From contig JAOZHT010000003.1 in the NCBI GenBank assembly GCA_026014735.1, forward strand, positions 62,001-126,000: 64,000 bases of DNA, in the 5' to 3' direction. How positions within the stretch are numbered: the first letter of the stretch is position 1; each line of letters opens with the position of its first letter. The notes under the pieces were generated by a model. It saw only the letters and a list, made by a program, of their open reading frames with translations. It searched no databases and was not told the DNA's origin. The position numbers and the translations under genes were made by a program. This DNA is from Candidatus Bathyarchaeota archaeon. GTDB lineage: Archaea; Thermoproteota; Bathyarchaeia; Bathyarchaeales; Bathycorpusculaceae. Positions 46,716-54,332 of this stretch are shown here, one piece after another.

Positions 46716-47608
46716 AGCTGCTCATCACAGGCGCCAGCGGCCTATATGGCTCCAAACTGGCGCAGCTTGCATTGGCGCGGGGTTTTGAGGTTTACTCCTC
46801 AGACATCCAGGAACTATCGGTTTATGGAAACTTTGTGCGGTTAAACGTGGCTGATAGAGAACAAGTTCTCGAGACGATAAAAAAGCTGAAGCCGGATGTT
46901 GTTGTTCATGCTGCCTCGTTGACTGATGTTGATAAATGCGAGGTGGATAAGGCTCTTGCATGGAAAGTCAACGTGGAGGGCACCAAAAACGTAGCTGACG
47001 CCTGCGAGGAAACCGAGTCCTTCCTGTTCTATGTGTCCACGGACTACGTGTTTAGCGGCGAAAAAGGCTGCTACGTTGAATCCGATTCGCCTGAGCCCCT
47101 CAACTACTATGGTTTAACGAAGCTTGAAGCGGAAATAATCGTTTATTATCTGCCTAACTCCTGTGTCGTTCGGCCCAGCGTCATATATGGCGCTACCCCC
47201 GCCGCTGGCAAAGTCAACTTTGCGCTATGGCTAATAGAATCCCTCCGCAAAGGCAACCGCGTCAAAATCGTCAAAGACCAATGGATCACCCCTACATTAA
47301 ACACTAACCTCGCAGAGATGACTCTTGAAGTGGTCGACCGCCGCCTAACCGGGGTTTACCATCTCTGCGGAGCAACCAGAGTCAGCCGCCTAGAGTTCGC
47401 CCAGCAAATCGCCGAAGTCTTCGGCCTCGACAAATCCCTGATCGACAAGGTAACCACCTCACAGTTCAACTGGATGGCACAGCGCCCCACCGACTCCTCC
47501 CTTGACACCTCTAAAGCGCAGCGCCAACTCAAATGCAAGCCTCTTCCGCTGGCAGCGGCGCTAAAGCAGCTAAAACATGAACTATCCCCCGAACCCCACC
47601 CAGAATAG
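46712..47608 (+). CDS. rmlD: dTDP-4-dehydrorhamnose reductase
   Basis: A 298-residue RmlD that reduces dTDP-4-keto-rhamnose, the last step. KLLITGASGLYGSKLAQLAL at the N-terminus, AASLTDVDKCEVDKALAWKV, STDYVFSGEKGCYVESD, and YYGLTKLEAE with the Tyr/Lys pair are diagnostic. The TTG at 46712 overlaps the rmlB TGA (TTGA) and gives the family start; a longer frame upstream lies within rmlB and is spurious. Ends the operon. Confidence 0.94.
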   Translation: MKLLITGASGLYGSKLAQLALARGFEVYSSDIQELSVYGNFVRLNVADREQVLETIKKLKPDVVVHAASLTDVDKCEVDKALAWKVNVEGTKNVADACEETESFLFYVSTDYVFSGEKGCYVESDSPEPLNYYGLTKLEAEIIVYYLPNSCVVRPSVIYGATPAAGKVNFALWLIESLRKGNRVKIVKDQWITPTLNTNLAEMTLEVVDRRLTGVYHLCGATRVSRLEFAQQIAEVFGLDKSLIDKVTTSQFNWMAQRPTDSSLDTSKAQRQLKCKPLPLAAALKQLKHELSPEPHPE

Positions 47609-47711
47609 CGGCTTCACCCCTTAATTGTTCGTTTTCCGAGGGTTGTTGAGCGGCGCGGTTTTGGTTTAGCAATGTTCAGATAAATTTATCGTTATTTCGA
47701 TTTTCAAGTTT

Positions 47712-48059
47712 TTATTTTTGAGCAACTGATTTTTGTGTGAACTTAGAGTAACCAACGTACAGGTTGGGCATCTGTAATCCAATGATCATAAGCAGATCTA
47801 AGGTAACGATTAAGTCATTGAAACCGCTCATCGCTAAAGCATCAATAAAGGCAATAACCCCAATATTTATGGCCAATCCAAGTCCACCCAAAAAAAGCCC
47901 CATTGCGCCAACGGTATGTGCGGAGACAGATTTGTTGTTTCTTAATAGCAACACTGCGCTTAGGCTCAAAATAGGAAATAAAAACCACAGAATGAATAAC
48001 AATGGTATAAATGGGTTAGGGGGCGGCAAAAAATCGACAATTGGAGTTGCAAATGACAT
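47712..48059 (-). CDS. Small membrane protein of unknown function
   Basis: A 115-residue protein with three hydrophobic helices (about 17-38, 48-72 and 83-103), a Pro-rich start (FLPPPNPFIP) and a Lys/Gln tail. No known motif. The arrangement of helices and loops supports a genuine gene, oriented opposite to the rhamnose operon and ending about 100 bases from it. Not assigned to any pathway. Confidence 0.62.
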   Translation of the reverse strand: MSFATPIVDFLPPPNPFIPLLFILWFLFPILSLSAVLLLRNNKSVSAHTVGAMGLFLGGLGLAINIGVIAFIDALAMSGFNDLIVTLDLLMIIGLQMPNLYVGYSKFTQKSVAQK

Positions 48060-48426
48060 AACATCAAACTATAAATAAGCCATATATCTGCATTTCGCAG
48101 CCCTTAATTTTCGCAATTTCAATGTTTGTTATTTGGTTTGTCTATCAGTAATGCCACCTTTATTATATGGGGGCGGGAGGTATAGGCTGAGCAACAACTC
48201 TATGCTTGGGTGTTGATGTGCTTGTGGAAAACGCCACAACCCGCCTGCAATATGCCACAACGTCTGACGCAAAAAAGGATTGTTTACTGCAACCCGCGGG
48301 TTGTTGTTGTGTAAAAGGGGTCCTCTGCAGCAACAACTATAGAAAAGAATTAGCAGCAGACCCAGAACTTTCCTTGTTAGGCGCAATTGTTATGTAACAC
48401 CTCTGCGCCTTTGCATTTGTTAGGCC
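48060..48426. other. Intergenic region holding repeat element A
   Basis: About 370 bases between divergent genes. It holds element A (48218-48342, minus orientation), with the perfect palindrome AACCCGCGGGTT at 48291-48302 inside it. Just before it, TTATATGGGGGCGGGAGG and GAGCAACAAC (48188-48197) look like a diverged version of the promoter-like element seen elsewhere. No coding sequence is supported: overlapping frames on both strands are products of the repeat. Confidence 0.6.
48218..48342 (-). repeat. Hairpin repeat element, copy A
   Basis: Read on the minus strand, the 125 bases begin CTATAGTTGTTG and end CCACAAGCA, as does copy B at 54956-55080 on the plus strand. I judge the two to be about 70 percent identical by eye. 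Two hairpins are kept: GTTGTTG pairing with CAACAAC near the start, and TTGTGG pairing with CCACAA at the end with a different six-base loop in each copy. AGCAACAACT occurs as a direct repeat at both edges (48189 and 48329). Either a small mobile element or a structured RNA. Confidence 0.7.
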
Positions 48427-48783
48427 ATGATGAAGCAGACCAGCATCAAGCAGATCGCGCATCAACGCATCGCAATCCTCTATGAGCAAGCTCAGAAGCT
48501 GCGGCGAAGCAACCCCAAACTTGCATTGGAGTATGTGGGTTTAGCTAGGCGAATCGCCATGGCAGCACGGATTCGCATGCCACAGGAGTATCGCCGCCAA
48601 ACCTGCAAACAATGCAACAGCTTCTTTGTGCATGGCATCAACTGCCGTGTTAGGGTAAAGCAGAAAAGGGAGCCTCATGTGGTAGTAACATGTTTAAACT
48701 GCGGGAACCAAACCCGTTATAGAACCAGAAAAAAGGTGCATAGTAGTGAGCAAGATAACCACAAGGATGAAACGTCACGTTAA
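48427..48783 (+). CDS. rnp4: RNase P protein component 4 (Rpr2/Rpp21)
   Basis: A 118-residue subunit of archaeal RNase P, which trims tRNA 5' ends. N-terminal helices (IAHQRIAILYEQAQKLRRSN, YVGLARRIAMAARI) are followed by the zinc ribbon TCKQC and, about 27 residues later, TCLNCG, with the RYRTRKK tail. This is the exact Rpr2 plan. ATG at 48427 or the next codon. The CRM-domain gene starts inside its 3' end (38-base overlap), a linkage seen in other archaea. Confidence 0.94.
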   Translation: MMKQTSIKQIAHQRIAILYEQAQKLRRSNPKLALEYVGLARRIAMAARIRMPQEYRRQTCKQCNSFFVHGINCRVRVKQKREPHVVVTCLNCGNQTRYRTRKKVHSSEQDNHKDETSR

Positions 48784-49057
48784 GCATGTCCTCAAAGACG
48801 AGAACCCCACCATATGGGTGGGCAAAGACGGCTTAACCGAGCAGTCAGTGGCGGAAATCGAAAAGCAACTTCAAAGAAACAAGATGGTGAAAGTGCGGGT
48901 ATTGCCCGCGGCGCTTCGTGAACTCGTCACAGCCGAGGAAATCGCCAAGAAAGCAGCGGCGGCAACGGAGTCGGCGCTTGTTGAGGTGCGGGGGCACGTG
49001 TTTATACTGTTTAGGAAACGGCGTTCGCCCGAGCCAGAGGCGGAGCCTACAAGTTAG
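48746..49057 (+). CDS. CRM-domain (YhbY-like) RNA-binding protein
   Basis: A 103-residue protein consisting of a single CRM/YhbY domain, an RNA-binding fold linked to ribosome assembly. VKHVLKDENPTIWVGKDGLT contains the G-K-x-G-L loop typical of the family; KMVKVRVL and VEVRGHVFILFRKR form the later strands. GTG at 48746 has AGGTG upstream and overlaps rnp4 by 38 bases. The C-terminal SPEPEAEPTS tail is disordered. It probably acts on rRNA or tRNA with the neighbouring RNase P subunit. Confidence 0.9.
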   Translation: MSKITTRMKRHVKHVLKDENPTIWVGKDGLTEQSVAEIEKQLQRNKMVKVRVLPAALRELVTAEEIAKKAAAATESALVEVRGHVFILFRKRRSPEPEAEPTS

Positions 49058-49212
49058 GCTTTGAAGCTTCCTGCCAGAAAGCAACCGATGCCCTGACTGC
49101 CCCGCTTATGAGTTGGCTTTGTATTTCTGTTCAACACAGGGCTTTGGCTTGGATGATAGGGACAAACCTTAAAACTAAATCGCAACATAAACTCTAGTTT
49201 AGGGATGTTTGC

Positions 49213-49809
49213 ATGCAGATAATTAGTGTCTTATTAACATTAATCAGCATAGGCTTAGTGGTTGGGCCAGTGGGCGCAGTCGTCGTTATGTACCAGGATG
49301 ATTTAACTGGGCTAGTCATTCCCTCCGAGGTTGAGGGCTTAATGAATGGCGATACCAGCTTCTTCTTAAACCAAACCGTAACCGGAGGCAGCCAAAACCC
49401 CAGTGAACTCCTCAACAGCTTTGTTATGCCCCAGCTAGTCAGCGCAGACGTTGACTACACAAGCCGAACCTTCCGTGTGACCGTGAACTTCACCAACCCC
49501 CTCAACTACGACTTAACCCTCAACTCACTAAACGCTGACGTGCAAACCCAGGATGGACAGGCACTTGCCACCGTCAGCCTAAGCGCTCCCTTAACCATCG
49601 TGTCGGGCCAAACCGCCGACGTCACCGTTGTGGGTTCATGGACCCAAAGCGGCGAAACCTACATCCTCAACAACTACCAGCAGAGCGGCTCAGTCACAAT
49701 ATCAGTCGTGAACTTCCATATCGACGTGAACGGCATAAAAGTTGATTTAAGCGGACCCTACACCGCCACGGTTCCCCTCTCCGCCTCCGGAGTCAACTTC
49801 ACAGGGTAG
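49213..49809 (+). CDS. Membrane-anchored LEA14-like beta-sandwich protein
   Basis: A 198-residue protein with one N-terminal hydrophobic segment (about 1-26) and an extracellular domain. DVDYTSRTFRVTVNFTNPLN, LNSLNADVQTQDGQALATV and VVGSWTQSGETYIL fit the water-stress/LEA14 beta-sandwich common in archaea, although the assignment is by pattern only. Its stop is seven bases before the next membrane-protein gene, forming a likely two-gene unit. Function unknown, probably envelope-related. Confidence 0.72.
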   Translation: MQIISVLLTLISIGLVVGPVGAVVVMYQDDLTGLVIPSEVEGLMNGDTSFFLNQTVTGGSQNPSELLNSFVMPQLVSADVDYTSRTFRVTVNFTNPLNYDLTLNSLNADVQTQDGQALATVSLSAPLTIVSGQTADVTVVGSWTQSGETYILNNYQQSGSVTISVVNFHIDVNGIKVDLSGPYTATVPLSASGVNFTG

Positions 49810-49815
49810 ACAACT

Positions 49816-50460
49816 ATGCCGCGAGCCATCAACTACATAGCTTTAACCGCCGGCATCCTCACCGTTGTGCTGGTTGCCGTCTCAGCGTATGTTCCCTGGT
49901 GGCAATTCAACGTAGGCAACCCCTCCTTTGCCACCGTCAACTTTTCCCCCGTTAACTTCAACTTCTCCCTCTTCGGCAGCATCCTAACAGTCCCCCTCAT
50001 CTGGGCTCTAAACCTAGCCGCGCTGCTTACCTTGCTCTCCGGCGGCATCACCCTTCTGATCTACTCAGTTATCCCAACCAAATCCTACGCCAAAACACTC
50101 CTGAGTTTCGGCTACAAAAAACCCCTCTACGCACTCATCCTCTTTGTAGTCTCGTTGCTCATCATGTACTTCTCCGTTACCCTGCTCTCAGGCTTTAATT
50201 TCCCCCTGATGGGCGCAGGCGAAGTTGGGCTCCCCGCCGGGCTTGCCCCCGGAGGCGTAAACATACGGGTTGAAGTTAGCTCTGCATTTCTCTTTCCCTT
50301 CTACTTGGCTATCGTGGTGGCGGCGCTCTGCATCATCGCAAGGGTTTACCACCGAAAAGTGGTGCCTCCAGCGGCCCCTGCTGCCCCCGCATCCAGCCCC
50401 CAAACCCCCGCTCCGACACCCGCTCCTGCTCCGGCAGCCCCCGCAGTGCCCCAGCCCTAA
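49816..50460 (+). CDS. Four-helix membrane protein with Pro/Ala-rich tail
   Basis: A 214-residue protein with four membrane helices (about 7-28, 56-80, 95-118 and 155-178), an extracellular loop between helices 1 and 2, and a cytoplasmic tail of about 30 residues composed almost only of Ala, Pro and Ser (PAAPAAPASS and onward). No family is recognised. Six bases separate it from the preceding LEA14-like gene, suggesting a shared role. Such tails often serve as flexible tethers. Confidence 0.7.
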   Translation: MPRAINYIALTAGILTVVLVAVSAYVPWWQFNVGNPSFATVNFSPVNFNFSLFGSILTVPLIWALNLAALLTLLSGGITLLIYSVIPTKSYAKTLLSFGYKKPLYALILFVVSLLIMYFSVTLLSGFNFPLMGAGEVGLPAGLAPGGVNIRVEVSSAFLFPFYLAIVVAALCIIARVYHRKVVPPAAPAAPASSPQTPAPTPAPAPAAPAVPQP

Positions 50461-50555
50461 TCTTCCGGCTTTTCTTGTGTAACTTGCGTATGTAACGATG
50501 TTTCGTGCCCGTTTATATTCAAAGTCAACCCTAACTGTGCCTGGTGAAACATTAC

Positions 50556-51188
50556 ATGTCAACGGATACGGCGCATAAACTTCAGAATGAACTCAGCAGC
50601 CTACAGGGCTTAGTCATAATTAACTTGATGTGCAGCGCCTTTGGGTTTGCCTTCGGCGCCTACTTCCTGATGCCTAACCTGGTTTTGGCAGCGACAACTT
50701 TGACTTTTCCCCCCCTTGACCAACTGGGGCTGATGGTGCTGGGCGGCTTGGCCTTCGCGGTTGCCTTCAAATGGATTTTCTCCACCATCCAAATAATGGA
50801 GCCCGCCTTCGATTTAGGCAACAGCCTCAAGCAGCACCGAAAAGACAACACCCTCGACGAGGAAGCCTTAACGGGTATAATCATTGATTTATTGGCTGCT
50901 TACCGAGAAAACAAGCCAACCCTAAAACTGATGGTGACCATCAGCAAAGTCGCCTGCGCCGCCTTCGCGCTTATGGCTTCGCTGCAGCTTATCTCGCTGG
51001 CGTTCTCAGGAATAGGGGGCATGCAACTTTGGCTCTCGCTGCTAAGCATCGCCATCTGCTATGGGGTCGCCGCTGCCTGCTATCTGCTTCCCCACTTCTT
51101 TAGCAGGTACTCCGCGGTTTGGGATAAGCGGCTAACCCAAACCGAGAAAGCCCAAGCGGCGCTGCAAAAAGTTCTGGGTGAGCCGTAA
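50556..51188 (+). CDS. Four-helix membrane protein of unknown function
   Basis: A 210-residue protein with two N-terminal helices (about 18-42 and 57-75), a cytoplasmic helical segment of about 60 residues (NSLKQHRKDNTLDEEALTGI and on) and two C-terminal helices. The fold is unassigned. ATG at 50556 has GGTGA upstream; a GTG at 50544 is a leaderless alternative, with a TATA-like TTTATATTC near 50512. Its stop overlaps the ATG of a winged-helix gene by one base, another membrane-protein/regulator pair like that at 31.9-32.9 kb. Confidence 0.72.
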   Translation: MSTDTAHKLQNELSSLQGLVIINLMCSAFGFAFGAYFLMPNLVLAATTLTFPPLDQLGLMVLGGLAFAVAFKWIFSTIQIMEPAFDLGNSLKQHRKDNTLDEEALTGIIIDLLAAYRENKPTLKLMVTISKVACAAFALMASLQLISLAFSGIGGMQLWLSLLSIAICYGVAAACYLLPHFFSRYSAVWDKRLTQTEKAQAALQKVLGEP

Positions 51189-51457
51189 TGAAGCGGACGC
51201 ATTATGAGATCTTCTGGGAGATCCTCACGTTCTGCCGCACGCCCCGCAGCTTCACCAGCATAATCAACCGCTGTAATTTGAACTCGAAGATTGGGCAAAC
51301 CCACATAGACTTCCTAAAACAGCGGAACTTTCTTGTGGAAGTAGAAAACGGCGATTTGACCCTGCTCAAATCCACCGAGCAAGCCAGCGAATACATCGCC
51401 CTCTTTAACAAGACATACCGTCACCTCTTTGATGATACCCCTGAGTTTAGACTATAA
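51188..51457 (+). CDS. Winged-helix regulator paired with membrane protein
   Basis: An 89-residue winged-helix protein: KRTHYEIFWEILTFCRTPRS, FTSIINRCNLNSKIGQTHID, LKQRNFLVEVENG, then a C-terminal helix EYIALFNKTYRHLF. This resembles the archaeal small winged-helix regulators that use a C-terminal helix for dimerisation. The TAATG junction with the upstream membrane-protein gene implies coupled translation. The target is not evident; autoregulation of the pair is a reasonable guess. Confidence 0.78.
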   Translation: MKRTHYEIFWEILTFCRTPRSFTSIINRCNLNSKIGQTHIDFLKQRNFLVEVENGDLTLLKSTEQASEYIALFNKTYRHLFDDTPEFRL

Positions 51458-51740
51458 CCGGTAAGTTCGCCTGCTCAAGCAGCGCATTGCGGGTCGAAAC
51501 CTGCAAAGAACTAAAACGTGGAATGTTACAGCCCTTCAAAGACGGCCATTATTTCGACAACAGACTAATAGCAAAATTTCTAGAGGACATCGGTGAATCT
51601 TAGTTTTCGGCATGGTGTTAAGTGTTCTGAGCGATAGCGGCGGTTGTTTATGCGACTGCAGAAATGGGGGCCACAACCGTTCTTTGCAGCAATCTTACGA
51701 GGATAAATCTCTTATTCCAAGGCACCTTAGGCTTTGAACT
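51458..51740. other. Intergenic region with a possible small frame
   Basis: About 280 bases. A short clean frame at 51487-51603 is listed separately. CGGTTGT near 51650 and ACAACCG near 51675 form a 7-bp inverted repeat around CTGCAGAAATGGGGG, vaguely like the hairpin repeats at 48.2 and 55.0 kb but too short to claim. Nothing else is seen. Confidence 0.35.
51487..51603 (+). CDS. Possible 38-residue protein or gene fragment
   Basis: TTG-started frame of 38 codons containing ELKRGMLQPFKDGHYFDNRL and ending KFLEDIGES. The sequence looks protein-like (charged and aromatic residues balanced), unlike random frames nearby, but no ribosome binding site or family is evident. It could be the C-terminal fragment of a lost gene. 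Confidence 0.28.
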   Translation: MRVETCKELKRGMLQPFKDGHYFDNRLIAKFLEDIGES

Positions 51741-51974
51741 ATGCCAGAATCTGTGTTTACCCCCGCAAAGAGTTGGTTCTTGAATGCGCATGGTGAGAGG
51801 TGGGTTAAGAAATATGTGGGTGGGGGCGCACATTTTGTTAATTGGTTGGAGCAGTATAAGGAAATTTATGGGGAAGTTACTGTGGAGGTTGAGGAAGTAG
51901 CTGCATCAGATTTTAGTTGCTATAAGAAAGGTAAGGAAAAAATGTTCAGAATCTGGGTAAAAGAAGAAAGGTAA
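51741..51974 (+). CDS. Small soluble protein of unknown function
   Basis: A 77-residue protein with SWFLNAHGERWVKKYVGGGA, HFVNWLEQYKEIYGEVTVEV and a basic C-terminus (FRIWVKEER). The high Trp content (four) and alternating amphipathic pattern suggest a small alpha/beta domain. No family is recognised. ATG at 51741; upstream DNA has no clear Shine-Dalgarno sequence. Probably real on composition alone. Confidence 0.5.
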   Translation: MPESVFTPAKSWFLNAHGERWVKKYVGGGAHFVNWLEQYKEIYGEVTVEVEEVAASDFSCYKKGKEKMFRIWVKEER

Positions 51975-52067
51975 TCAGCGTGGCACTTTTTAAAATTACA
52001 CATTTGTTACCCACATCTTTAACAGGGAGATGTGTCGCCTATAATGTTCTGGAGAACATGATTTCTT

Positions 52068-52187
52068 ATGTCTAAAGAATTTTTAAATAGTTGTCCTTAT
52101 TGCGGAAGTAGCGCTCTTGAGAGCTCGGAGAAAGAAGTTAAATGTTCGGTTTGTGGAATGGGCAAGTATACCGATGGCAAAAGGTAA
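52068..52187 (+). CDS. 39-residue zinc-ribbon microprotein
   Basis: A very short gene. The product begins MSKEFLNSCPYCGSSALE and continues to KCSVCGMGKYTDGKR. Two C-x-x-C knuckles 16 residues apart form a complete rubredoxin/zinc-ribbon-like module with almost nothing else. A TATA-like CCTATAATG lies near 52039, about 29 bases upstream. Such mini zinc ribbons occur in archaea as stand-alone proteins and often bind nucleic acid or protein; here the role is unknown. The perfect knuckles make it convincing despite its size. Confidence 0.7.
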   Translation: MSKEFLNSCPYCGSSALESSEKEVKCSVCGMGKYTDGKR

Positions 52188-52343
52188 AAGGCATCTGAGC
52201 CAAAGTGACAATGTGTAGATTGTAGATTTCATTTCGTTGGACTACCCAAAACTGCTTATTCACACCGCTCAGATAGTTTTATGGAAACAATGTTTCCCTG
52301 CCCTAATGAAAATAAAATTCAGAAAATTTTAGAGGTTAAGAAA

Positions 52344-52496
52344 ATGACATCGAAAAAAACAAAAAATAATGAATTAACACATAAAACAGACTTCACCAAA
52401 TATAGACCCAAAGAGGCGGTTAAAATGAAAAATCAAAACACCAAAAGAATCGAGACATTTTTGCCCGTTTCAAACGAAGAGGACACCAAAAAATAG
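52344..52496 (+). CDS. Possible small Lys/Thr-rich protein
   Basis: A 50-residue hydrophilic frame (TSKKTKNNELTHKTDFTKYR and on) with a good ribbon of basic residues and no hydrophobic core, so likely disordered. AGAGGTT seven bases before the ATG at 52344 is the main support. The frame is open further upstream to an ATG at 52281, but that segment lacks a ribosome binding site. AT-rich composition makes a chance frame possible. Confidence 0.35.
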   Translation: MTSKKTKNNELTHKTDFTKYRPKEAVKMKNQNTKRIETFLPVSNEEDTKK

Positions 52497-52590
52497 TTAA
52501 TCATAGGTAAATAAGTTGATGTGCCCTTTTCTTCGCACCGTTCTATCGCCATAAAAAAGAAAATAACAGCGATTAAAGTATAGTGTCATT

Positions 52591-53085
52591 ATGAATGTTA
52601 CCCTCATTGGTATGTCTGGTGTTGGGAAGAGTCGTGTAGGGGCGCTTTTGGCTGAGCGGCTGAATTATCGTTTTATCGACGTGGACCGTGTCATTGAGGC
52701 AGTTCATGGGCGGAGGCTTCAGGATTTAGTTGACAGTTTGGGGGATTCCAAGTTTCTGGCGTTGGAGGAGAAAGCCATTTTGGGTTTGGGCGCGGTTGGG
52801 GACTGCGTGGTTTCTCCGGGTGGCAGTTCGATTTATTCGCAGAGGGCTATGGGTTTTCTGAGGGGCATCTCGACGGTGGTGTTTTTGGATGCTTCCCTGG
52901 CGGAGATCAGGCGGCGCACGGGGGATTTTTCTGAGCGGGGCATTGTGGGTTTGCGTGCGAGGGGGTTGGAGGCGGTTTTTTTGGAGCGGCTGCCGCTGTA
53001 TCGGCGCTACGCGGACGTGACCGTGGAGGTGGCTGGCTTAGATGACGGGGCGGTGGTTGAGGGGATTGTCGCGGCAATATTTTAG
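52591..53085 (+). CDS. Shikimate-kinase-like P-loop kinase with altered substrate site
   Basis: A 164-residue P-loop kinase of the AroK/AroL fold. Walker A GMSGVGKS is at 7-14. The FIDVDRVIE segment (28-36) carries the DxD that binds magnesium and shikimate, SPGGSS (75-80) stands at the GGG substrate loop, and LERLPLYRRYADVTVEV near 140 supplies the C-terminal Arg. The Arg that normally contacts shikimate in the G-E-x-x-F-R-x-x-E motif is Leu56 here, and the third Gly of GGG is Ser. Most archaea use an unrelated GHMP-type shikimate kinase, so this looks like a bacterial-type acquisition, perhaps with a different substrate. Third positions are rich in G/T, unlike neighbours. Confidence 0.8.
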   Translation: MNVTLIGMSGVGKSRVGALLAERLNYRFIDVDRVIEAVHGRRLQDLVDSLGDSKFLALEEKAILGLGAVGDCVVSPGGSSIYSQRAMGFLRGISTVVFLDASLAEIRRRTGDFSERGIVGLRARGLEAVFLERLPLYRRYADVTVEVAGLDDGAVVEGIVAAIF

Positions 53086-53228
53086 TCCATCGCTTGCAGC
53101 CCGGGCAGAAACAGGTTTGGCTGCGATTGCCTAGAAAACCATTTAATACCGCCACAAACATTGGATGGCACAAGTGAACTGCCTGCAACTGATGCGTATC
53201 ATCATCAAGCCACCTGCAGGTGTTGAGC

Positions 53229-53276
53229 CTATAAATAGAGGGGGGATAGATGCGGCAGAGCAACAGCGTTTGCTCT
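53229..53276 (+). promoter_or_regulatory. Promoter-like element, copy 1, with leader hairpin, upstream of S19e
   Basis: CTATAAATAG (53229-53238), a six-G run at 53240-53245, 12 bases, then GAGCAACAG at 53258-53266. AGAGCAA (53257-53263) and TTGCTCT (53270-53276) form a seven-pair hairpin with a six-base loop. If the TATA box is used, transcription starts at about 53258, giving a leader of about 90 bases before the S19e TTG. The same layout is seen at 7.4 and 60.5 kb. A second TATA-like ATATTTATATTAGG lies near 53291. Confidence 0.6.
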
Positions 53277-53347
53277 CTGATTCAGAGAATATTTATATTA
53301 GGCTTCACTGTTTTAGTGCAAGGAAAAACCAATAGGATAGAGAATCT

Positions 53348-53812
53348 TTGACGACTCCACATGACGTTCCAGCCCAAAAGTACATCGACCGATTAGCCAA
53401 GTACCTACGGGAAAACGTGGATGAAGTGCAGCCCCCTACATGGGCAACCTTCGCCAAAACCGGCACCCACGTAGAGAAGCAACCCCAAAACCCCAACTGG
53501 TGGTACACACGCAGCGCATCAATCCTGCGCAAGGTCTACGTTCACGGCCCCATCGGCCTAGAAAACCTCCGCAGCGACTATGGCGGACGCAAAAACAACG
53601 GTGTCCACAAGAACCACGCGTGCAAATCAGGCGGAAGCGGCATACGCAAGTCGCTGCAGCAGCTTGAATCCGCAGGTTTTGTACAGGTTACCCGCCCCAA
53701 GGGCAGAGTGGTGACTCCGAAGGGCCGCAAGATGATGCAGGAAGTCGCTGGAGACCTGGCAAAGGAGCTAGTCAAATCTGTCCCTGAGCTTAGGAAGTAT
53801 CAAGGCGAATAA
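53348..53812 (+). CDS. rps19e: 30S ribosomal protein S19e
   Basis: A 154-residue archaeal/eukaryotic S19e, a winged-helix-like component of the small-subunit head. MTTPHDVPAQKYIDRLAKYL, VQPPTWATFAKTGTHVEKQP, NPNWWYTRSASILRKVY, GGRKNNGVHKNHACKSGGSG and a C-terminal GRVVTPKGRKMM wing are characteristic. TTG start. Preceded by a promoter-like element and a hairpin leader; the PDCD5-family gene follows after six bases, so this gene heads the translation operon. Confidence 0.97.
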   Translation: MTTPHDVPAQKYIDRLAKYLRENVDEVQPPTWATFAKTGTHVEKQPQNPNWWYTRSASILRKVYVHGPIGLENLRSDYGGRKNNGVHKNHACKSGGSGIRKSLQQLESAGFVQVTRPKGRVVTPKGRKMMQEVAGDLAKELVKSVPELRKYQGE

Positions 53813-53818
53813 GAGAAC

Positions 53819-54154
53819 ATGTCAGATGATGAGCTTGAGCAGATTCGCAAGAGAAAACTTCTCTCGATGCAGAACCGCGCAAGCGTAAGCGACGAGCAGA
53901 GGCAATCTCAAGCCGAACAGCAACTTGAAGCTCAAAAGCAGGCGTTGCTTGCGAAGATATTGACACCTGAGGCAAGGCAGCGGCTTAATAACCTGAAAAT
54001 GGTGAAGAAGGAGTTCGCTGACCAAATCGAGTTGCAACTCATCGACATGGCGCAAAGCGGCAGGCTGCCGATTCCGCTTTCAGATGCACAGCTCAAATCC
54101 ATCCTAATCCAGCTTCAATCACGGAAGCGAGAGACAACGATAAGAAGGATATAG
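53819..54154 (+). CDS. PDCD5-family DNA-binding protein
   Basis: A 111-residue helical-bundle protein of the archaeal PDCD5 family (DNA-binding in archaea, apoptosis-linked in eukaryotes). [39 protein letters not shown] and [14 protein letters not shown] are the family blocks. It is Gln/Arg/Lys-rich, as expected, and of normal length. It lies between S19e and L39e, its common position in archaeal genomes. Confidence 0.95.
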   Translation: MSDDELEQIRKRKLLSMQNRASVSDEQRQSQAEQQLEAQKQALLAKILTPEARQRLNNLKMVKKEFADQIELQLIDMAQSGRLPIPLSDAQLKSILIQLQSRKRETTIRRI

Positions 54155-54158
54155 AAAA

Positions 54159-54317
54159 ATGGCGAGAGTAAAACCAACCGCGAAAAAACTCCGATTAGCT
54201 AAAGCTGGCAAAGAATCCCAGTCTGTACCAACATGGGTTATCGCCCGAACAGACGGCAAAGTCAGAGTGAACCCTAAAATGCGGCGCAACTGGCGAACCC
54301 GCAAAATAAAGGCATAG
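54159..54317 (+). CDS. rpl39e: 50S ribosomal protein L39e
   Basis: A 52-residue, highly basic protein starting [20 protein letters not shown], with [14 protein letters not shown] and a WRTRKIKA end, matching L39e of the exit-tunnel region (typically 50-52 residues). It starts four bases after the PDCD5 stop and is followed after 15 bases by L31e. Confidence 0.96.
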   Translation: MARVKPTAKKLRLAKAGKESQSVPTWVIARTDGKVRVNPKMRRNWRTRKIKA

Positions 54318-54332
54318 GAGAAACAGAACATA

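Noticed and set aside
48129-48397. Opposing frames of 63 and 85 codons over repeat A
   Set aside because: They read through the hairpin repeat. Translations of copies A and B agree only after frame changes, so the conservation is at nucleotide level.
51640-51690. Short inverted repeat with CTGCAGAAATGGGGG considered as a third hairpin-repeat copy
   Set aside because: Only seven paired bases and no match to the element ends.
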